From contig NZ_CP081943.1 in NCBI RefSeq assembly GCF_020423045.1, forward strand, positions 4,278,001-4,342,000: 64,000 nucleotides of DNA, written 5' to 3'. The DNA is from Pseudomonas sp. MM213. GTDB lineage: Bacteria; Pseudomonadota; Gammaproteobacteria; Pseudomonadales; Pseudomonadaceae. Under the pieces are notes generated by a model. It was given only the letters and a program-made list of their open reading frames with translations. It was not told the origin of the DNA and did not search any database. Position numbers and translations under genes: made by a program. Below, piece by piece: positions 9,314 to 18,211 of the stretch (position 1 is its first letter; the number at the start of each line of letters is the position of its first letter).

Positions 9314-10936
9314 CTAGGTGTTTCGATGCGCTGAACGTCGAATCAATCCGATGACCGGTAACAGCCCGACCAAAACCAGGGTCAGCGCCGGCAATGACGC
9401 CCTCGCCCACTCGCCCTCGCTGGTCATTTCGAAGATGCGCACGGCCAGCGTATCCCAGCCAAACGGGCGCATCAGCAGGGTCGCGGGCATTTCCTTGAGT
9501 ACGTCGACGAACACCAGCAACGCAGCGCTCAATGTGCCGGGCAGCAATAACGGCAGATACACTTTGAAAAACAGTCGCGGACCACCGACCCCAAGGCTAC
9601 GTGCCGCTTCGGGCAAAGATGGCCGTATACGCGCCAGGCTGTTTTCCAGTGGCCCGTAAGCCACCGCGATGAATCGCACCAGATAGGCCAGCAGCAAGGC
9701 CGACAGGCTGCCCAACAGCAACGGCTTGCCGGCACCACCCAACCATCCCGACAGCGGAATCACCAGCTCGCGATCCAGATAACTGAACGCCAACATGATC
9801 GACACCGCCAACACCGAACCCGGCAGCGCATAGCCGAGATTGGCCAGGCTGACACCGGAGCGGATCGCCCGGGTCGGCGCCAGGCGCCGGGCAAATGCCA
9901 GCACCAGCGCAACGCTGACAGTAATCAGCGCCGCCATGCCGCCCAGATACAAGGTGTGGACGATCAGGCCGGTGTAACGCTCATCCAGGTCGAAACGCCC
10001 GCGCTGCCAGAACCACACCACCAATTGCAGCACCGGGATCACGAAGGCGCAGGCAAACACCAGACCGCACCAGCTCATCGCTGCCAGCGCTTTGAAGCCG
10101 CGCAGGTGATACAGCGCTTTGACCCGCGGTCGTTCATTGCTTGCGCGGTTGGCCCCGCGCGCGCGGCGCTCGCCGTACAGCACGACCATTACCACCAACA
10201 GCAACAGGCTGGCCAGTTGTGCGGCAGTCGAAAGGCTGAAGAAGCCGTACCAGGTTTTGTAGATCGCCGTCGTGAACGTGTCGAAGTTGAACACCGACAC
10301 CGCACCGAAATCCGCCAGGGTTTCCATCAGCGCCAACGCCACACCCGCACCGATGGCCGGGCGTGCCATCGGCAACGCGACGCGCCAGAACGCCTGCCAC
10401 GGCGATTGCCCCAGGACTCGCGCCGCTTCCATCAGGCCTTTGCCTTGAGCGAGAAACGCCGTGCGCGCCAGCAGGTAAACGTAGGGATAGAAGACCAATA
10501 CCAGAACAAGGATGACGCCGCCGGTCGAGCGGACTCGCGGCAGTCGCAGGCCCGTGCCGAACCATTCGCGCATCAACGTTTGAACGGGACCGGCAAAATC
10601 CAGCAATCCAACGAAGACGAACGCCAGCACGTAGGCCGGAATCGCGAACGGCAGCATCAACGCCCAATCCAGCCAGCGCCGACCGGGGAATTCGCAGAGG
10701 CTGGTGAGCCAGGCGAGGCTGACACCCAGCAGCGTTACGCCGGCACCGACGCCAAGCACCAGGGTCAGCGTGTTGCCCAGCAGCCGCGGCATCTGCGTGT
10801 CCCAGAGGTGGGACCAGATTTGATGATCGATGGTTTGCCAGGAGAGCAACAGAACGCTGAGGGGCAGCAAGACCAGCGCAGCGATGGCGAAGACCAGGGG
10901 ATACCAGCGGCGTTGGGCGGGGTGGGCCAAGGACAA
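9314..10936 (-). CDS. Ferric-iron-type ABC transporter permease (two fused permease domains)
   Basis: A 540-residue inner-membrane protein with about 12 predicted helices. Two binding-protein-dependent permease domains lie in tandem (roughly 50-260 and 330-530). This is the architecture of FbpB/HitB/AfuB-type Fe(III) permeases. EAA-like loops are visible as EAARVLGQSPWQAFWRVALP and EAARSLGVGGPRLFFKVYLP. The binding-protein gene lies upstream on the same strand, 181 bp away with a REP doublet between. No ATPase gene is nearby, so the ATP-binding subunit must be supplied from elsewhere. Confidence 0.9.
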   Translation of the reverse strand: MSLAHPAQRRWYPLVFAIAALVLLPLSVLLLSWQTIDHQIWSHLWDTQMPRLLGNTLTLVLGVGAGVTLLGVSLAWLTSLCEFPGRRWLDWALMLPFAIPAYVLAFVFVGLLDFAGPVQTLMREWFGTGLRLPRVRSTGGVILVLVLVFYPYVYLLARTAFLAQGKGLMEAARVLGQSPWQAFWRVALPMARPAIGAGVALALMETLADFGAVSVFNFDTFTTAIYKTWYGFFSLSTAAQLASLLLLVVMVVLYGERRARGANRASNERPRVKALYHLRGFKALAAMSWCGLVFACAFVIPVLQLVVWFWQRGRFDLDERYTGLIVHTLYLGGMAALITVSVALVLAFARRLAPTRAIRSGVSLANLGYALPGSVLAVSIMLAFSYLDRELVIPLSGWLGGAGKPLLLGSLSALLLAYLVRFIAVAYGPLENSLARIRPSLPEAARSLGVGGPRLFFKVYLPLLLPGTLSAALLVFVDVLKEMPATLLMRPFGWDTLAVRIFEMTSEGEWARASLPALTLVLVGLLPVIGLIRRSAHRNT

Positions 10937-10970
10937 ACTCTCGAGCGGATGGACGATACACAGAGGCCAT

Positions 10971-11070
10971 TGTAGGAGCGAGCTTGCTCGCGATGAACGT
11001 CACGACACCGCGGACCGTCAGGCACCCCGCGTTATCGTTAACATTCATCGCGAGCAGGCTCGCTCCTACA
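10971..11070. repeat. REP doublet (REPIN), spacer class B
   Basis: TGTAGGAGCGAGCTTGCTCG at the left faces CGAGCAGGCTCGCTCCTACA at the right. The spacer carries CGCGTTATCGTT, also seen in the 17.3, 24.5 and (one change) 63.3 kb doublets. It sits between the iron permease and its binding-protein gene and may shape differential expression of the two. Confidence 0.88.
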
Positions 11071-11117
11071 GGGTCAGCGGTGTCTGCACACAGGCGGGGC
11101 GCAGTATATCGACAGAC

Positions 11118-12122
11118 TCAGTTCCAGCCAGCCCGATCCATCATGCGAATCGCTTCAGCCTGACGTTTGCCAGCGACTTCCACCGGCAAGGTATCGGCGA
11201 CGAACTTGCCCCAGGCGGCGACTTCCGCGGACGGCGCCACCGTAGGGTTGGCCGGGAATTCCTGGTTCACATCAGCGAAGATCTTCTGCGCCTCAGGCGT
11301 GGTCATCCACTCCACCAGCGCCTTGGCCGCTTCCGGGTGCGGCGCGTGCTTGGTCAGGCCAATGCCGGAAAGATTGACGTGTACGCCTCGATCAGCCTGA
11401 TTCGGCCAGAACAGCTTCACCGCCAGATCAGGCTTCTGCTTGTGCAGACGGCCGTAGTAGTAAGTGTTGACGATGCCGACGTCGCACTGGCCGGCGTTGA
11501 TTGCTTCCAATACCGCGACATCATCGGAGAACACGTCGGTGGACAGGTTGTTGACCCAGCCTTTGAGGATCTTCTCGGTTTTCTCGGCGCCATTCACTTC
11601 GATCATGGTGGCGGTCAGTGACTGGTTGTAGACCTTCTTCGCCGTACGCAGGCACAGGCGGCCTTCCCAGTTCTTGTCGGCCAGACCTTCGTAAGTGGTC
11701 AACTCGCCCGGTTTCACCCGGTCGGTGGAGTACGCGATGGTCCGCGCCCGCAGGCTCAGGCCGGTCCAGGCATGAGAAGCCGCACGGTATTGCGGCGGGA
11801 TGTTGGCGTCGATGGTTTTCGAAGTGAAAGGTTGCAGGATGCCCATCTGCTCGGCTTGCCACAGGTTGCCGGCATCGACGGTCAGCAGCAGGTCGGCGGT
11901 GGCGTTCTCGCCCTCGGCCTTGATGCGCTGCATCAGCGGCGCTTCCTTGTCGGTGATGAACTTCACCTGTACGCCGGTTTTCGCGGTGTAGGCGTCGAAC
12001 ACCGGTTTGATCAGCTCGTCGATACGCGAGGAGTAAACCACTACCTCGTCAGCGGCCTGGGCGACGGTGCTGCCGATCAGGGTCAGGGCGAGTGCTGTCA
12101 GTAGACGCTTCGGTGCCAACAT
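11118..12122 (-). CDS. Fe(III) ABC transporter periplasmic binding protein
   Basis: A 334-residue precursor with a Sec signal peptide ([16 protein letters not shown], cleavage near residue 23). The mature protein begins [27 protein letters not shown], typical of the FbpA/FutA class of ferric-binding proteins. The NTYYYGRL segment supplies the tyrosines that coordinate iron in this class. It is upstream of the permease gene and likely co-transcribed, with reduced read-through at the REP doublet. A candidate Fur-like dyad lies 33 bp upstream of the start codon. Confidence 0.92.
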   Translation of the reverse strand: MLAPKRLLTALALTLIGSTVAQAADEVVVYSSRIDELIKPVFDAYTAKTGVQVKFITDKEAPLMQRIKAEGENATADLLLTVDAGNLWQAEQMGILQPFTSKTIDANIPPQYRAASHAWTGLSLRARTIAYSTDRVKPGELTTYEGLADKNWEGRLCLRTAKKVYNQSLTATMIEVNGAEKTEKILKGWVNNLSTDVFSDDVAVLEAINAGQCDVGIVNTYYYGRLHKQKPDLAVKLFWPNQADRGVHVNLSGIGLTKHAPHPEAAKALVEWMTTPEAQKIFADVNQEFPANPTVAPSAEVAAWGKFVADTLPVEVAGKRQAEAIRMMDRAGWN

Positions 12123-12154
12123 GGGAGCGATCTCTCGATTCGAAAAGTGAGGGC

Positions 12155-12175
12155 AAATGATAAGGACTCACATTT
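12155..12175. promoter_or_regulatory. Possible Fur-like dyad upstream of the iron-binding-protein gene
   Basis: AAATGATAAGGACTCACATTT has matching outer arms (AAATG/CATTT) but a poor centre. The left half resembles Fur hexamers (ATGATAA). It is placed where an iron-responsive operator would be expected. The match is weak. Confidence 0.3.
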
Positions 12176-12251
12176 ACCTTCTCAATCGATCAGTTTGCGG
12201 AGGAGTTACCAGATGTTGCATGGCTAGGGATGTGTAGCGGATGTGTCGACG

Positions 12252-12361
12252 CCTTCGCGGGCAAGTCGGAACGCCGCCCGCTCGCTCCTACAGGTTTTGT
12301 GTTGTACGCCAATGTCGCGATCAACTCGAAACCTGTAGGAGCGAGGCTTGCCCGCGAAGGG
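12252..12361. repeat. REP pair, outward orientation, left unit carrying a 16-bp insert
   Basis: The left unit (CTTCGCGGGCAAG ... CTCGCTCCTACAG) is interrupted by GTCGGAACGCCGCCCG at 12265-12280. The right unit CTGTAGGAGCGAGGCTTGCC at about 12332 is intact. The GTAGGAGC ends face each other, the opposite of the common doublets. Confidence 0.85.
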
Positions 12362-12381
12362 GCCATCAGCTCCAGCGAAAG

Positions 12382-13605
12382 TCAGGCCTTGGCCAGAGCC
12401 GGCAAATCCCCGGTCAACCCCAACGCCTCACGCACAAACAACGCCTTGGCCTCCGGCATCTGCTCGACGATCTTCAAACCGGTATTACGCAACCAGCGCA
12501 CCGGCAGCGGATCCGCCTGGAACAAGCGCTCGAAGCCTTCCATCGCTGCCATCAACGCCAGGTTATGCGGCATGCGCCGACGCTCGTAACGGCTCAGCAC
12601 TTTCGCATCCGCCAACCGCTCGCCCCGTTCGGCCGCTTGCAGCAGCACTTCAGCCAGGACCGCGGCATCCAGGAAACCGAGGTTCACCCCCTGCCCGGCC
12701 AACGGGTGAATGGTGTGCGCCGCGTCGCCGATCAGCGCCAGACCTTCGGCCACATACCGCTTGGCGTGACGCTGACGCAGCGGCACGCACAGACGCGGGT
12801 CGGCGCTCAGCACCGTGCCGAGCCGGCCTTCAAAGGCGCGTTCCAGTTCGAGGCAAAACGCTGTGTCGTCCAGCGCCATCAGCCGTTCGGCTTCGCTCGG
12901 CGTGGTCGACCAGACGATCGAACACCAATCCTGCTGACCGTCGCGTTCCAGTGGCAGAAACGCCAAGGGACCGTTGTCGGTGAAGCGCTGCCAGGCCGTC
13001 ATTTGATGAGGCCTGGTGCTGCGCACACTGGTGACGATCGCGTGGTGCAGATAATCCCACTCGCGCGTGGCCACCCCGGCCAGGCGCCGAACCGCCGAGT
13101 TGGCACCATCCGCCGCAATCACCAGCGGCGCACGCAAGGTGCGGCCATCGGCGAGCGTCAGCAGCCAGTCATCGCCGGAGCGGCGCATCTGCTCCAGGCG
13201 CGCATTCGCCAGCATCCCGAGGTCGCAGTCGTGCAAACGGTCGAGCAAGGCGTCCTGAACCACGCGGTTCTCGACGATATGCCCAAGTACCTCGGCATGC
13301 ACGCTGGCGGCGGAAAAGTGGATCTGACCGGTGCCGCTGCCGTCCCAGACGTGCATGTCGGTGTACGGGCTGCTGTGCCGGCTGGCAATGCCATCCCACA
13401 CGCCGAGGCGTTCAAGAATCCGCTGGCTGGCCGCCGACAACGCGCTCACGCGCGGTTCGAACGGCGCTTGCCCGTCGAAGGGTTTGACGCTCATCGGGCT
13501 GCCGTCCAGCAGCAGGACTTCCAGCCCGCTGTCCTGTAACGCCAGCGCCAGGGCGCTGCCGACCATTCCGGCCCCGACAATCAGCAGATCTGCGCGCATG
13601 TCCAT
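12382..13605 (-). CDS. ubiI: UbiH/UbiF/UbiI-family FAD hydroxylase of ubiquinone synthesis
   Basis: A 407-residue flavoprotein monooxygenase that hydroxylates the ubiquinone ring. It has the FAD dinucleotide fold GAGMVG at 11-16 and the late FAD motif LIGDAAHTIHPLAGQGVNLG. It is a distinct paralogue of ubiH two genes upstream. By position (VisC-like, PA5221 equivalent) it is most likely UbiI (C5 hydroxylase), although database labels vary among UbiI and UbiF. The start at 13605 follows GAGACAGG and lies 3 bp after the DUF4442 stop. It is the last gene of the ygfB-pepP-ubiH operon. Confidence 0.88.
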   Translation of the reverse strand: MDMRADLLIVGAGMVGSALALALQDSGLEVLLLDGSPMSVKPFDGQAPFEPRVSALSAASQRILERLGVWDGIASRHSSPYTDMHVWDGSGTGQIHFSAASVHAEVLGHIVENRVVQDALLDRLHDCDLGMLANARLEQMRRSGDDWLLTLADGRTLRAPLVIAADGANSAVRRLAGVATREWDYLHHAIVTSVRSTRPHQMTAWQRFTDNGPLAFLPLERDGQQDWCSIVWSTTPSEAERLMALDDTAFCLELERAFEGRLGTVLSADPRLCVPLRQRHAKRYVAEGLALIGDAAHTIHPLAGQGVNLGFLDAAVLAEVLLQAAERGERLADAKVLSRYERRRMPHNLALMAAMEGFERLFQADPLPVRWLRNTGLKIVEQMPEAKALFVREALGLTGDLPALAKA

Positions 13606-13608
13606 GCT

Positions 13609-14094
13609 TTAAGCCTGTCTCGCTTGCGGCTTGAGCCGCACGTAAAGGGTTTTCTGGACCCGCGCCACCAAGGTGCCGGCGCCGTCGTGGATATCGACCT
13701 GCAATTGCGGCAGGTATTTTTCGCCGTTCGCCGTTTGCCGGCGGACCTCGTCGAGCAAGGTCTCGTCGACCCTGAAGTTGGCGAACACCGGGCCTTTGCC
13801 CGGCGAGATGAAATCGATGTCTGCCGTTTTGTCCCAGACGATGTAATTGCGCCCGAGGTTTTCCATCAGCATCAGCATGTAGAACGGATCGACCATCGAA
13901 TACAGGCTGCCACCGAACTGCGTGCCGACGTAATTGCGGTTGTACCTGCCCAGGCCCATGGACACCGTGATGTCCCGAAAATCATCGCTGATGTGCCGCA
14001 CGCGAACCCCGGCGCCCAGGTACGGCGGGTAGAAGGTCATGATCCAACGCATCAACCGCGCTTTGCCGAACCTGCTCGTCAGCCACTTACGCAT
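13609..14094 (-). CDS. DUF4442 hotdog-fold (thioesterase-like) protein
   Basis: A 161-residue soluble protein matching the DUF4442 pattern, a branch of the PaaI-like hotdog superfamily. Typical segments are NRNYVGTQFGGSLYSMVDPFYMLML and WDKTADIDFISPGKG. The GTQFGGSLY region corresponds to the hotdog active-site helix. Its substrate is unknown. It overlaps the ubiH stop by 8 bp and precedes the second hydroxylase by 3 bp, so it is translationally coupled within a ubiquinone operon. Confidence 0.82.
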   Translation of the reverse strand: MRKWLTSRFGKARLMRWIMTFYPPYLGAGVRVRHISDDFRDITVSMGLGRYNRNYVGTQFGGSLYSMVDPFYMLMLMENLGRNYIVWDKTADIDFISPGKGPVFANFRVDETLLDEVRRQTANGEKYLPQLQVDIHDGAGTLVARVQKTLYVRLKPQARQA

Positions 14095-15274
14095 CGGGAC
14101 GCGTACCCAGGCCCATGGCCTGTCGGGCGAACCAGCGCTTGGCCGGCGGCAGCAGATCGAGGCCGAGCAGGCCGATGTTACGGCCCAGCGAAACCAGTGG
14201 TTGAGTGCTGCCGAACAACCGCGTGACCTGATCGGAGAAGCCCACGGTCAGATTCTGATCCATCCGCTGGCGTTCGCGGTAAGCCTGCAAGGTCGCGAAA
14301 TCGCCGAGCGAGGTCTCGCTCGCCAGCAGCGCGTCCGCCAACGCTTGCGCATCACGCAGCGACAGGTTGAAACCCTGGCCGGCAATGGGGTGCAGGCTGT
14401 GGGCGGCGTTGCCGAGGATCGCCAGATGCGGACGCACCTGCTCTTCGGCTTCGATCAGCGTCAACGGATAAAGATGCCGTGCGCCGACCTGTTTCAACGT
14501 GCCGAGGCGGTAACCGAACACGCCCTGCAATTCGCTGAGGAAACTGCGTTCATCCAGGGCCGCAAGCCGTTGCGCGTCCATGCCCAGGCGGGTCCAGACC
14601 AATGCGCAACGATTTTCCGGCAACGGCAACAACGCCATCGGACCGTCGTCGGTGAAACGCTCGAACGCCATGCCGTTGTGCGCTTCGCTCGGGGTGATGT
14701 TGGCGATCAGCGCGCTCTGGTTGTACGGGCGCTTTTTGATGCCGATCCCCAATTGCTCGCGCAGACCGGAACGGCCGCCATCAGCGAGCACTGCGAGGTC
14801 GCACTCCAGCATTGTTTCGTCGCTGAGGGTCAGGCGATAGCCGTCGGTCAGCGGTTCCATGCGCGTGACTTCCGCCGGGCAGCGCCAAGTGACCACGTCC
14901 TTGTCCAGACCTTGCCAGAGGCATTGGCCAAGCCAGGCGTTTTCCACCACATACCCCAGCGCCGGCACACCCTCTTCCATCGCCGACAAGCGCGCGGTGG
15001 AGAAACGGCCACGGTCGGAAACGTGAATCTGCTTGATCGGCTCGGCACGGCGGGAGATTTCCTGCCACACGCCCAACCGTTGATAAATCTGTTTGGCACC
15101 GTAGGACAACGCCGAAGAACGGGCGTCGTAGCTCGGTTGATAGGTGTGGCCGGGGGCAAACGGTTCGATCAGCACGATCTTCCAGCCGCGCGCCTTGGCT
15201 CCGGCCTGCAAGGCCAACGCCAGGCTGGCACCGACCAGGCCGCCACCGATAATTGCCAGATTGACTCGACTCAT
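14087..15274 (-). CDS. ubiH: 2-octaprenyl-6-methoxyphenol hydroxylase
   Basis: A 395-residue FAD-dependent hydroxylase of ubiquinone synthesis. It has an N-terminal FAD motif IIGGGLVGASLALAL and the C-terminal ILGNAAHSLHPIAGQGFNLSLRD motif. The segment YDARSSALSYGAKQIYQRLGVW is typical of UbiH. The start overlaps the pepP stop by 4 bp (ATGA type). The pepP-ubiH-ubiI order is conserved across gammaproteobacteria, which supports the assignment over the sister hydroxylase. Confidence 0.93.
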   Translation of the reverse strand: MSRVNLAIIGGGLVGASLALALQAGAKARGWKIVLIEPFAPGHTYQPSYDARSSALSYGAKQIYQRLGVWQEISRRAEPIKQIHVSDRGRFSTARLSAMEEGVPALGYVVENAWLGQCLWQGLDKDVVTWRCPAEVTRMEPLTDGYRLTLSDETMLECDLAVLADGGRSGLREQLGIGIKKRPYNQSALIANITPSEAHNGMAFERFTDDGPMALLPLPENRCALVWTRLGMDAQRLAALDERSFLSELQGVFGYRLGTLKQVGARHLYPLTLIEAEEQVRPHLAILGNAAHSLHPIAGQGFNLSLRDAQALADALLASETSLGDFATLQAYRERQRMDQNLTVGFSDQVTRLFGSTQPLVSLGRNIGLLGLDLLPPAKRWFARQAMGLGTRPDA

Positions 15275-16605
15275 GCTGCTTTTGTCCGCGCTTGCGCCAT
15301 CAAGGCTTCAATCTCGGCGACCGTTTTCGGTACGCCATTGGTCAGGATTTCACAGCCGGTTTTGGTGACCACGACGTCATCCTCGATGCGCACGCCAATG
15401 CCGCGCCATTTCTTCGCTACGTTCTGGTTGTCCGGGGCGATGTAGATCCCCGGTTCCACGGTCAGCGCCATGCCGACTTCCAGCACGCGCCATTCGCCGC
15501 CGACCTTGTACTCGCCGACGTCATGCACATCCATGCCCAGCCAGTGGCCGGCGCGGTGCATGTAAAACGCTTTATAGGCTTCGCTGGCGATCAGTTCGTC
15601 GACGTTGCCCTGCAACAGGCCCAACTTCACAAGACCGGTGGTAATCACCCGGACCGTGGCTTCGTGCGCCTGATTCCAGTGTTTGTTCGGGGCGATTTCG
15701 GCAAAGGCTGCTTCTTGTGAAGCCAGCACCAACTCATAGATCGCCTTCTGTTCCGCTGAATACTTGCCGTTGACCGGCCAGGTGCGCGTGATGTCGCTGG
15801 CGTAGCAGTCGATCTCGCAACCGGCGTCGATCAGCACCAGATCACCGTCCTTGAGCACCGCGTCATTCTGCTGGTAATGCAGGATGCAGCTGTTGCGCCC
15901 CGCCGCGACGATCGAACCATACGCCGGCATCTTCGCCCCGCCCTTGCGGAACTCGTAATCAAGCTCGGCTTCAAGGCTGTACTCATGCAACCCGGCCCGG
16001 CTGGCCTGCATCGCACGAATATGCGCCTGGGCGGAAATCCGCGCGGCTTCGCGCATCACCTTCACTTCTGCCGCCGATTTATACAGGCGCATGTCGTGCA
16101 GCAGATGATCCAGCGCAACGTATTCGTTCGGCGGCTGCGCGCCGAGGTGCGCCTTGGAGCGGATCACGTTGATCCATTCCATCAGGTGGCGGTCGAATTC
16201 CGGGTTACTGCCCATGGCCGAATACACCCGGTCGCGTCCTTCGATCAGGCCCGGCAGGATGTCGTCGATGTCAGTGATGGGGAAAGCGTCGTCGGCACCG
16301 AAGTCGCGGATCGCGCCTTCCTGACCGGCGCGCAGGCCGTCCCAGAGTTCTCGCTCGGCGTTGCGCTCACGGCAAAACAGCAGGTATTCGCCATGCTCAC
16401 GACCCGGCATCAGCACGATAACGGCTTGAGGCTCGGGGAAACCGCTGAGGTACTGGAAGTCGCTGTCCTGGCGGTAAACATGCTCGACGTCGCGGTTGCG
16501 GATGGCGACCGCGGCGGCGGGCAGAATCGCGATGCTGTTGGGTTCCATCTGCGCCATCAAGGCCTTGCGGCGACGGCTGTATTCCGATTTCGGGATATGA
16601 ATCAT
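15271..16605 (-). CDS. pepP: Xaa-Pro aminopeptidase P
   Basis: A 444-residue dimetal peptidase that removes N-terminal residues ahead of proline. An N-terminal creatinase-like domain (1-170) is followed by a pita-bread catalytic domain. Metal ligands are visible in LIDAGCEIDCYASDITRTWP (two Asp), HRAGHWLGMDVHDVG (His), VEPGIYI (Glu) and GVRIEDDVVVT (Glu). Length matches E. coli PepP. It lies 27 bp downstream of ygfB and overlaps ubiH by 4 bp. Confidence 0.95.
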   Translation of the reverse strand: MIHIPKSEYSRRRKALMAQMEPNSIAILPAAAVAIRNRDVEHVYRQDSDFQYLSGFPEPQAVIVLMPGREHGEYLLFCRERNAERELWDGLRAGQEGAIRDFGADDAFPITDIDDILPGLIEGRDRVYSAMGSNPEFDRHLMEWINVIRSKAHLGAQPPNEYVALDHLLHDMRLYKSAAEVKVMREAARISAQAHIRAMQASRAGLHEYSLEAELDYEFRKGGAKMPAYGSIVAAGRNSCILHYQQNDAVLKDGDLVLIDAGCEIDCYASDITRTWPVNGKYSAEQKAIYELVLASQEAAFAEIAPNKHWNQAHEATVRVITTGLVKLGLLQGNVDELIASEAYKAFYMHRAGHWLGMDVHDVGEYKVGGEWRVLEVGMALTVEPGIYIAPDNQNVAKKWRGIGVRIEDDVVVTKTGCEILTNGVPKTVAEIEALMAQARTKAA

Positions 16606-16632
16606 GGGCAGATGGCTTTTCCTGGCTCGCGA

Positions 16633-17193
16633 TTAATGCAACGACGGTTTGGCGGCAGCCGGCGCGTCTGGCTTACGGGTTTCGGAGAACAGCAGCAGCG
16701 GCGCGACACGCAGGTACTCCATGACTTCCATGTAGTCGCTTTCGCCGTCGTCGGACTCTTCCAGCGCGTCTTGCACCTGGGAAATCGCCGCCAGATCCTG
16801 CAACACTTCGGTGGCCTCGGTGCTGAGCATGCTGCTGTCGCGGCAGTTCAGGCCGAAACCGCTGAGGAAGCCCTGGCACCATTGGCCCAGTGCAGCGGCA
16901 CGGTCAGCCAGCGGCGCGTCATCGGTCGGCAGCAGCAGAACGACGGTCACGTCGTCGCCGGTGAGTTCGCCCTTGACCATCTCTTGCAAGCCGATCAAGG
17001 CATTGCGAACGTTGTCTTGCGGCTCGCCTTCGAGCAGCTCGGCGGCATCGATCAGCCACTCTTCTGCATTGAAACCGGCACCGGCGCAACTGCGACCGAG
17101 CAGCAGGCCATGCAGTTCGGCAGGCGAGACGTTGTGACCGCTGGAAGTCAGCAGGGTGGCGAAGGCTTGGTACGGAGAATTCTGAATGGGCAT
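16633..17193 (-). CDS. ygfB: UPF0149 (YecA/YgfB) family protein
   Basis: A 186-residue acidic helical protein. Family features include [28 protein letters not shown] near the start and [14 protein letters not shown] in the middle. It is first in the ygfB-pepP-ubiH-DUF4442-ubiI operon. In P. aeruginosa YgfB has been reported to modulate peptidoglycan amidase expression and beta-lactam tolerance; whether it does so here is inference. A REP doublet lies upstream, between it and the divergent TIGR02449-zapA pair. Confidence 0.9.
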   Translation of the reverse strand: MPIQNSPYQAFATLLTSSGHNVSPAELHGLLLGRSCAGAGFNAEEWLIDAAELLEGEPQDNVRNALIGLQEMVKGELTGDDVTVVLLLPTDDAPLADRAAALGQWCQGFLSGFGLNCRDSSMLSTEATEVLQDLAAISQVQDALEESDDGESDYMEVMEYLRVAPLLLFSETRKPDAPAAAKPSLH

Positions 17194-17259
17194 GGGCAGC
17201 TAGGCGCCAGACGGCGCTATGTCTAGAATGAAGGCCTTGTATCCTACATCGACTACCCC

Positions 17260-17358
17260 TGTAGGAGCGAGCTTGCTCGCGATGAACCCGAGAACGCCGC
17301 TGGGTGTCAGGGACCCAGCGTTATCGTTGGCGACCATCGCGAGCAAGCTCGCTCCTAC
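17260..17358. repeat. REP doublet (REPIN), spacer class B
   Basis: TGTAGGAGCGAGCTTGCTCG faces CGAGCAAGCTCGCTCCTAC. The spacer contains an internal GCTGGGTG/ACCCAGC stem and CAGCGTTATCGTT. It occupies most of the divergent promoter region between ygfB and the TIGR02449 gene, ending 34 bp before that start codon. Confidence 0.88.
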
Positions 17359-17392
17359 GGTTCAACACCCATCAGACATTTCAGTGGACACA

Positions 17393-17602
17393 ATGGAAGA
17401 CACCGACCTGCAAGCGCTGATGGCCAGACTCGAACTGCTAATTGATCGAGTCGAGCAACTTAAGAGTCAAAATGGACTCCTACTAGCTCAGGAAAAAACC
17501 TGGCGCGAGGAACGCGCTCACCTCATTGAAAAGAACGAAATCGCCCGGCGTAAGGTCGAATCGATGATTTCGCGCCTCAAGGCCCTGGAGCAAGACTCAT
17601 GA
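17393..17602 (+). CDS. TIGR02449-family small coiled-coil protein
   Basis: A 69-residue protein starting MEDTDLQALMARLELLIDR. It is highly charged, with heptad-like leucines throughout, so probably a single coiled coil. The TIGR02449 family always precedes zapA in pseudomonads, and here the stop overlaps the zapA start by 4 bp. ZapB-like partnership with ZapA at the division ring is a natural inference but not shown. The longer upstream frame runs back through the REP doublet and is rejected as a start. Confidence 0.85.
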   Translation: MEDTDLQALMARLELLIDRVEQLKSQNGLLLAQEKTWREERAHLIEKNEIARRKVESMISRLKALEQDS

Positions 17603-17916
17603 GTTCAAGCAATAGCGTCACCGTGCAGATCCTCGACAAAGAATATTCGATCATTTGCCCCCAGGAAGAGCGCAGCAACCTGGTGAGCGCCGCCCGTTAC
17701 CTGGACGGCAAGATGCGCGAGATCCGCAGCAGCGGCAAAGTCATCGGCGCCGATCGCATCGCCGTGATGGCCGCGCTGAACATCACGCACGACCTTCTGC
17801 ACAAGGAAGAACGGCCGGATGTACAGGTCAGCGGTTCGACCCGCGAGCAGGTGCGCGACCTGCTGGATCGCGTCGATCTGGTGCTCGCCACCGATCCAGA
17901 CGTCACCAAGGGCTGA
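17599..17916 (+). CDS. zapA: Cell division protein ZapA
   Basis: A 105-residue cytoplasmic protein that binds and cross-links FtsZ protofilaments at the division ring. The N-terminal domain has the ZapA pattern VTVQILDKEYSIICPQEERSNL and AARYLDGKMREIR; the C-terminal half forms the dimerising coiled coil. It overlaps the TIGR02449 gene by 4 bp. The 6S RNA promoter begins immediately after its stop codon, as in other gammaproteobacteria. Confidence 0.93.
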   Translation: MSSSNSVTVQILDKEYSIICPQEERSNLVSAARYLDGKMREIRSSGKVIGADRIAVMAALNITHDLLHKEERPDVQVSGSTREQVRDLLDRVDLVLATDPDVTKG

Positions 17917-17935
17917 TTCGTCCGACCGCTTGGGT

Positions 17936-17941
17936 TATACT
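17936..17941 (+). promoter_or_regulatory. -10 element of the 6S RNA promoter
   Basis: TATACT is about 7 bp upstream of the inferred 5' end of 6S RNA and 19 bp after the zapA stop codon. No strong -35 match is visible at 17 bp spacing. Confidence 0.55.
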
Positions 17942-17946
17942 CGCAA

Positions 17947-18127
17947 CACTCCCTGGGGTGCTTGCCAGTTGACCACGTCCCTGAGCCGATTCGCACTACC
18001 CTGGAGGCTGCACGTTGGGCTGGTGTGCATGTCCGCTAGACGGAAAGCCTTAAAGCCTACTGCATCTTCCACCTTGAACTTTCGGGTTCAAGGGCTAAGT
18101 CAGCAGCGGTTCATCCGGGGAGCCTGA
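17947..18127 (+). ncRNA. ssrS: 6S RNA
   Basis: A roughly 180-nt RNA that binds and inhibits sigma70 RNA polymerase in stationary phase. It lies between zapA and ygfA, the conserved location. The closing stem pairs ACTCCCTGGGGTGC at the 5' end with CATCCGGGGAGCCT at the 3' end, and the central part gives the long imperfect bulged helix expected of the family. Ends were inferred from this stem and the upstream TATACT, so are accurate only to a few bases. Confidence 0.88.
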
Positions 18128-18134
18128 TTCCAGT

Positions 18135-18169
18135 CCGATGCCGGTTTAAATACCGGCATCGGCTTTTTT
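18135..18169 (+). terminator. Rho-independent terminator downstream of 6S RNA
   Basis: CCGATGCCGGT pairs with ACCGGCATCGG around TTAAAT and is followed by CTTTTTT. It limits read-through of ssrS into ygfA. Confidence 0.85.
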
Positions 18170-18211
18170 ACGGGTACGCTTTGTGTACCCGCACTGCCGA
18201 AGCCCGAATCC

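Noticed and set aside
17219..17392. Longer start for the TIGR02449 gene running back through the REP doublet
   Set aside because: The extension is the translated REP, without a family match. ATG 17393 gives the expected 69-residue length.
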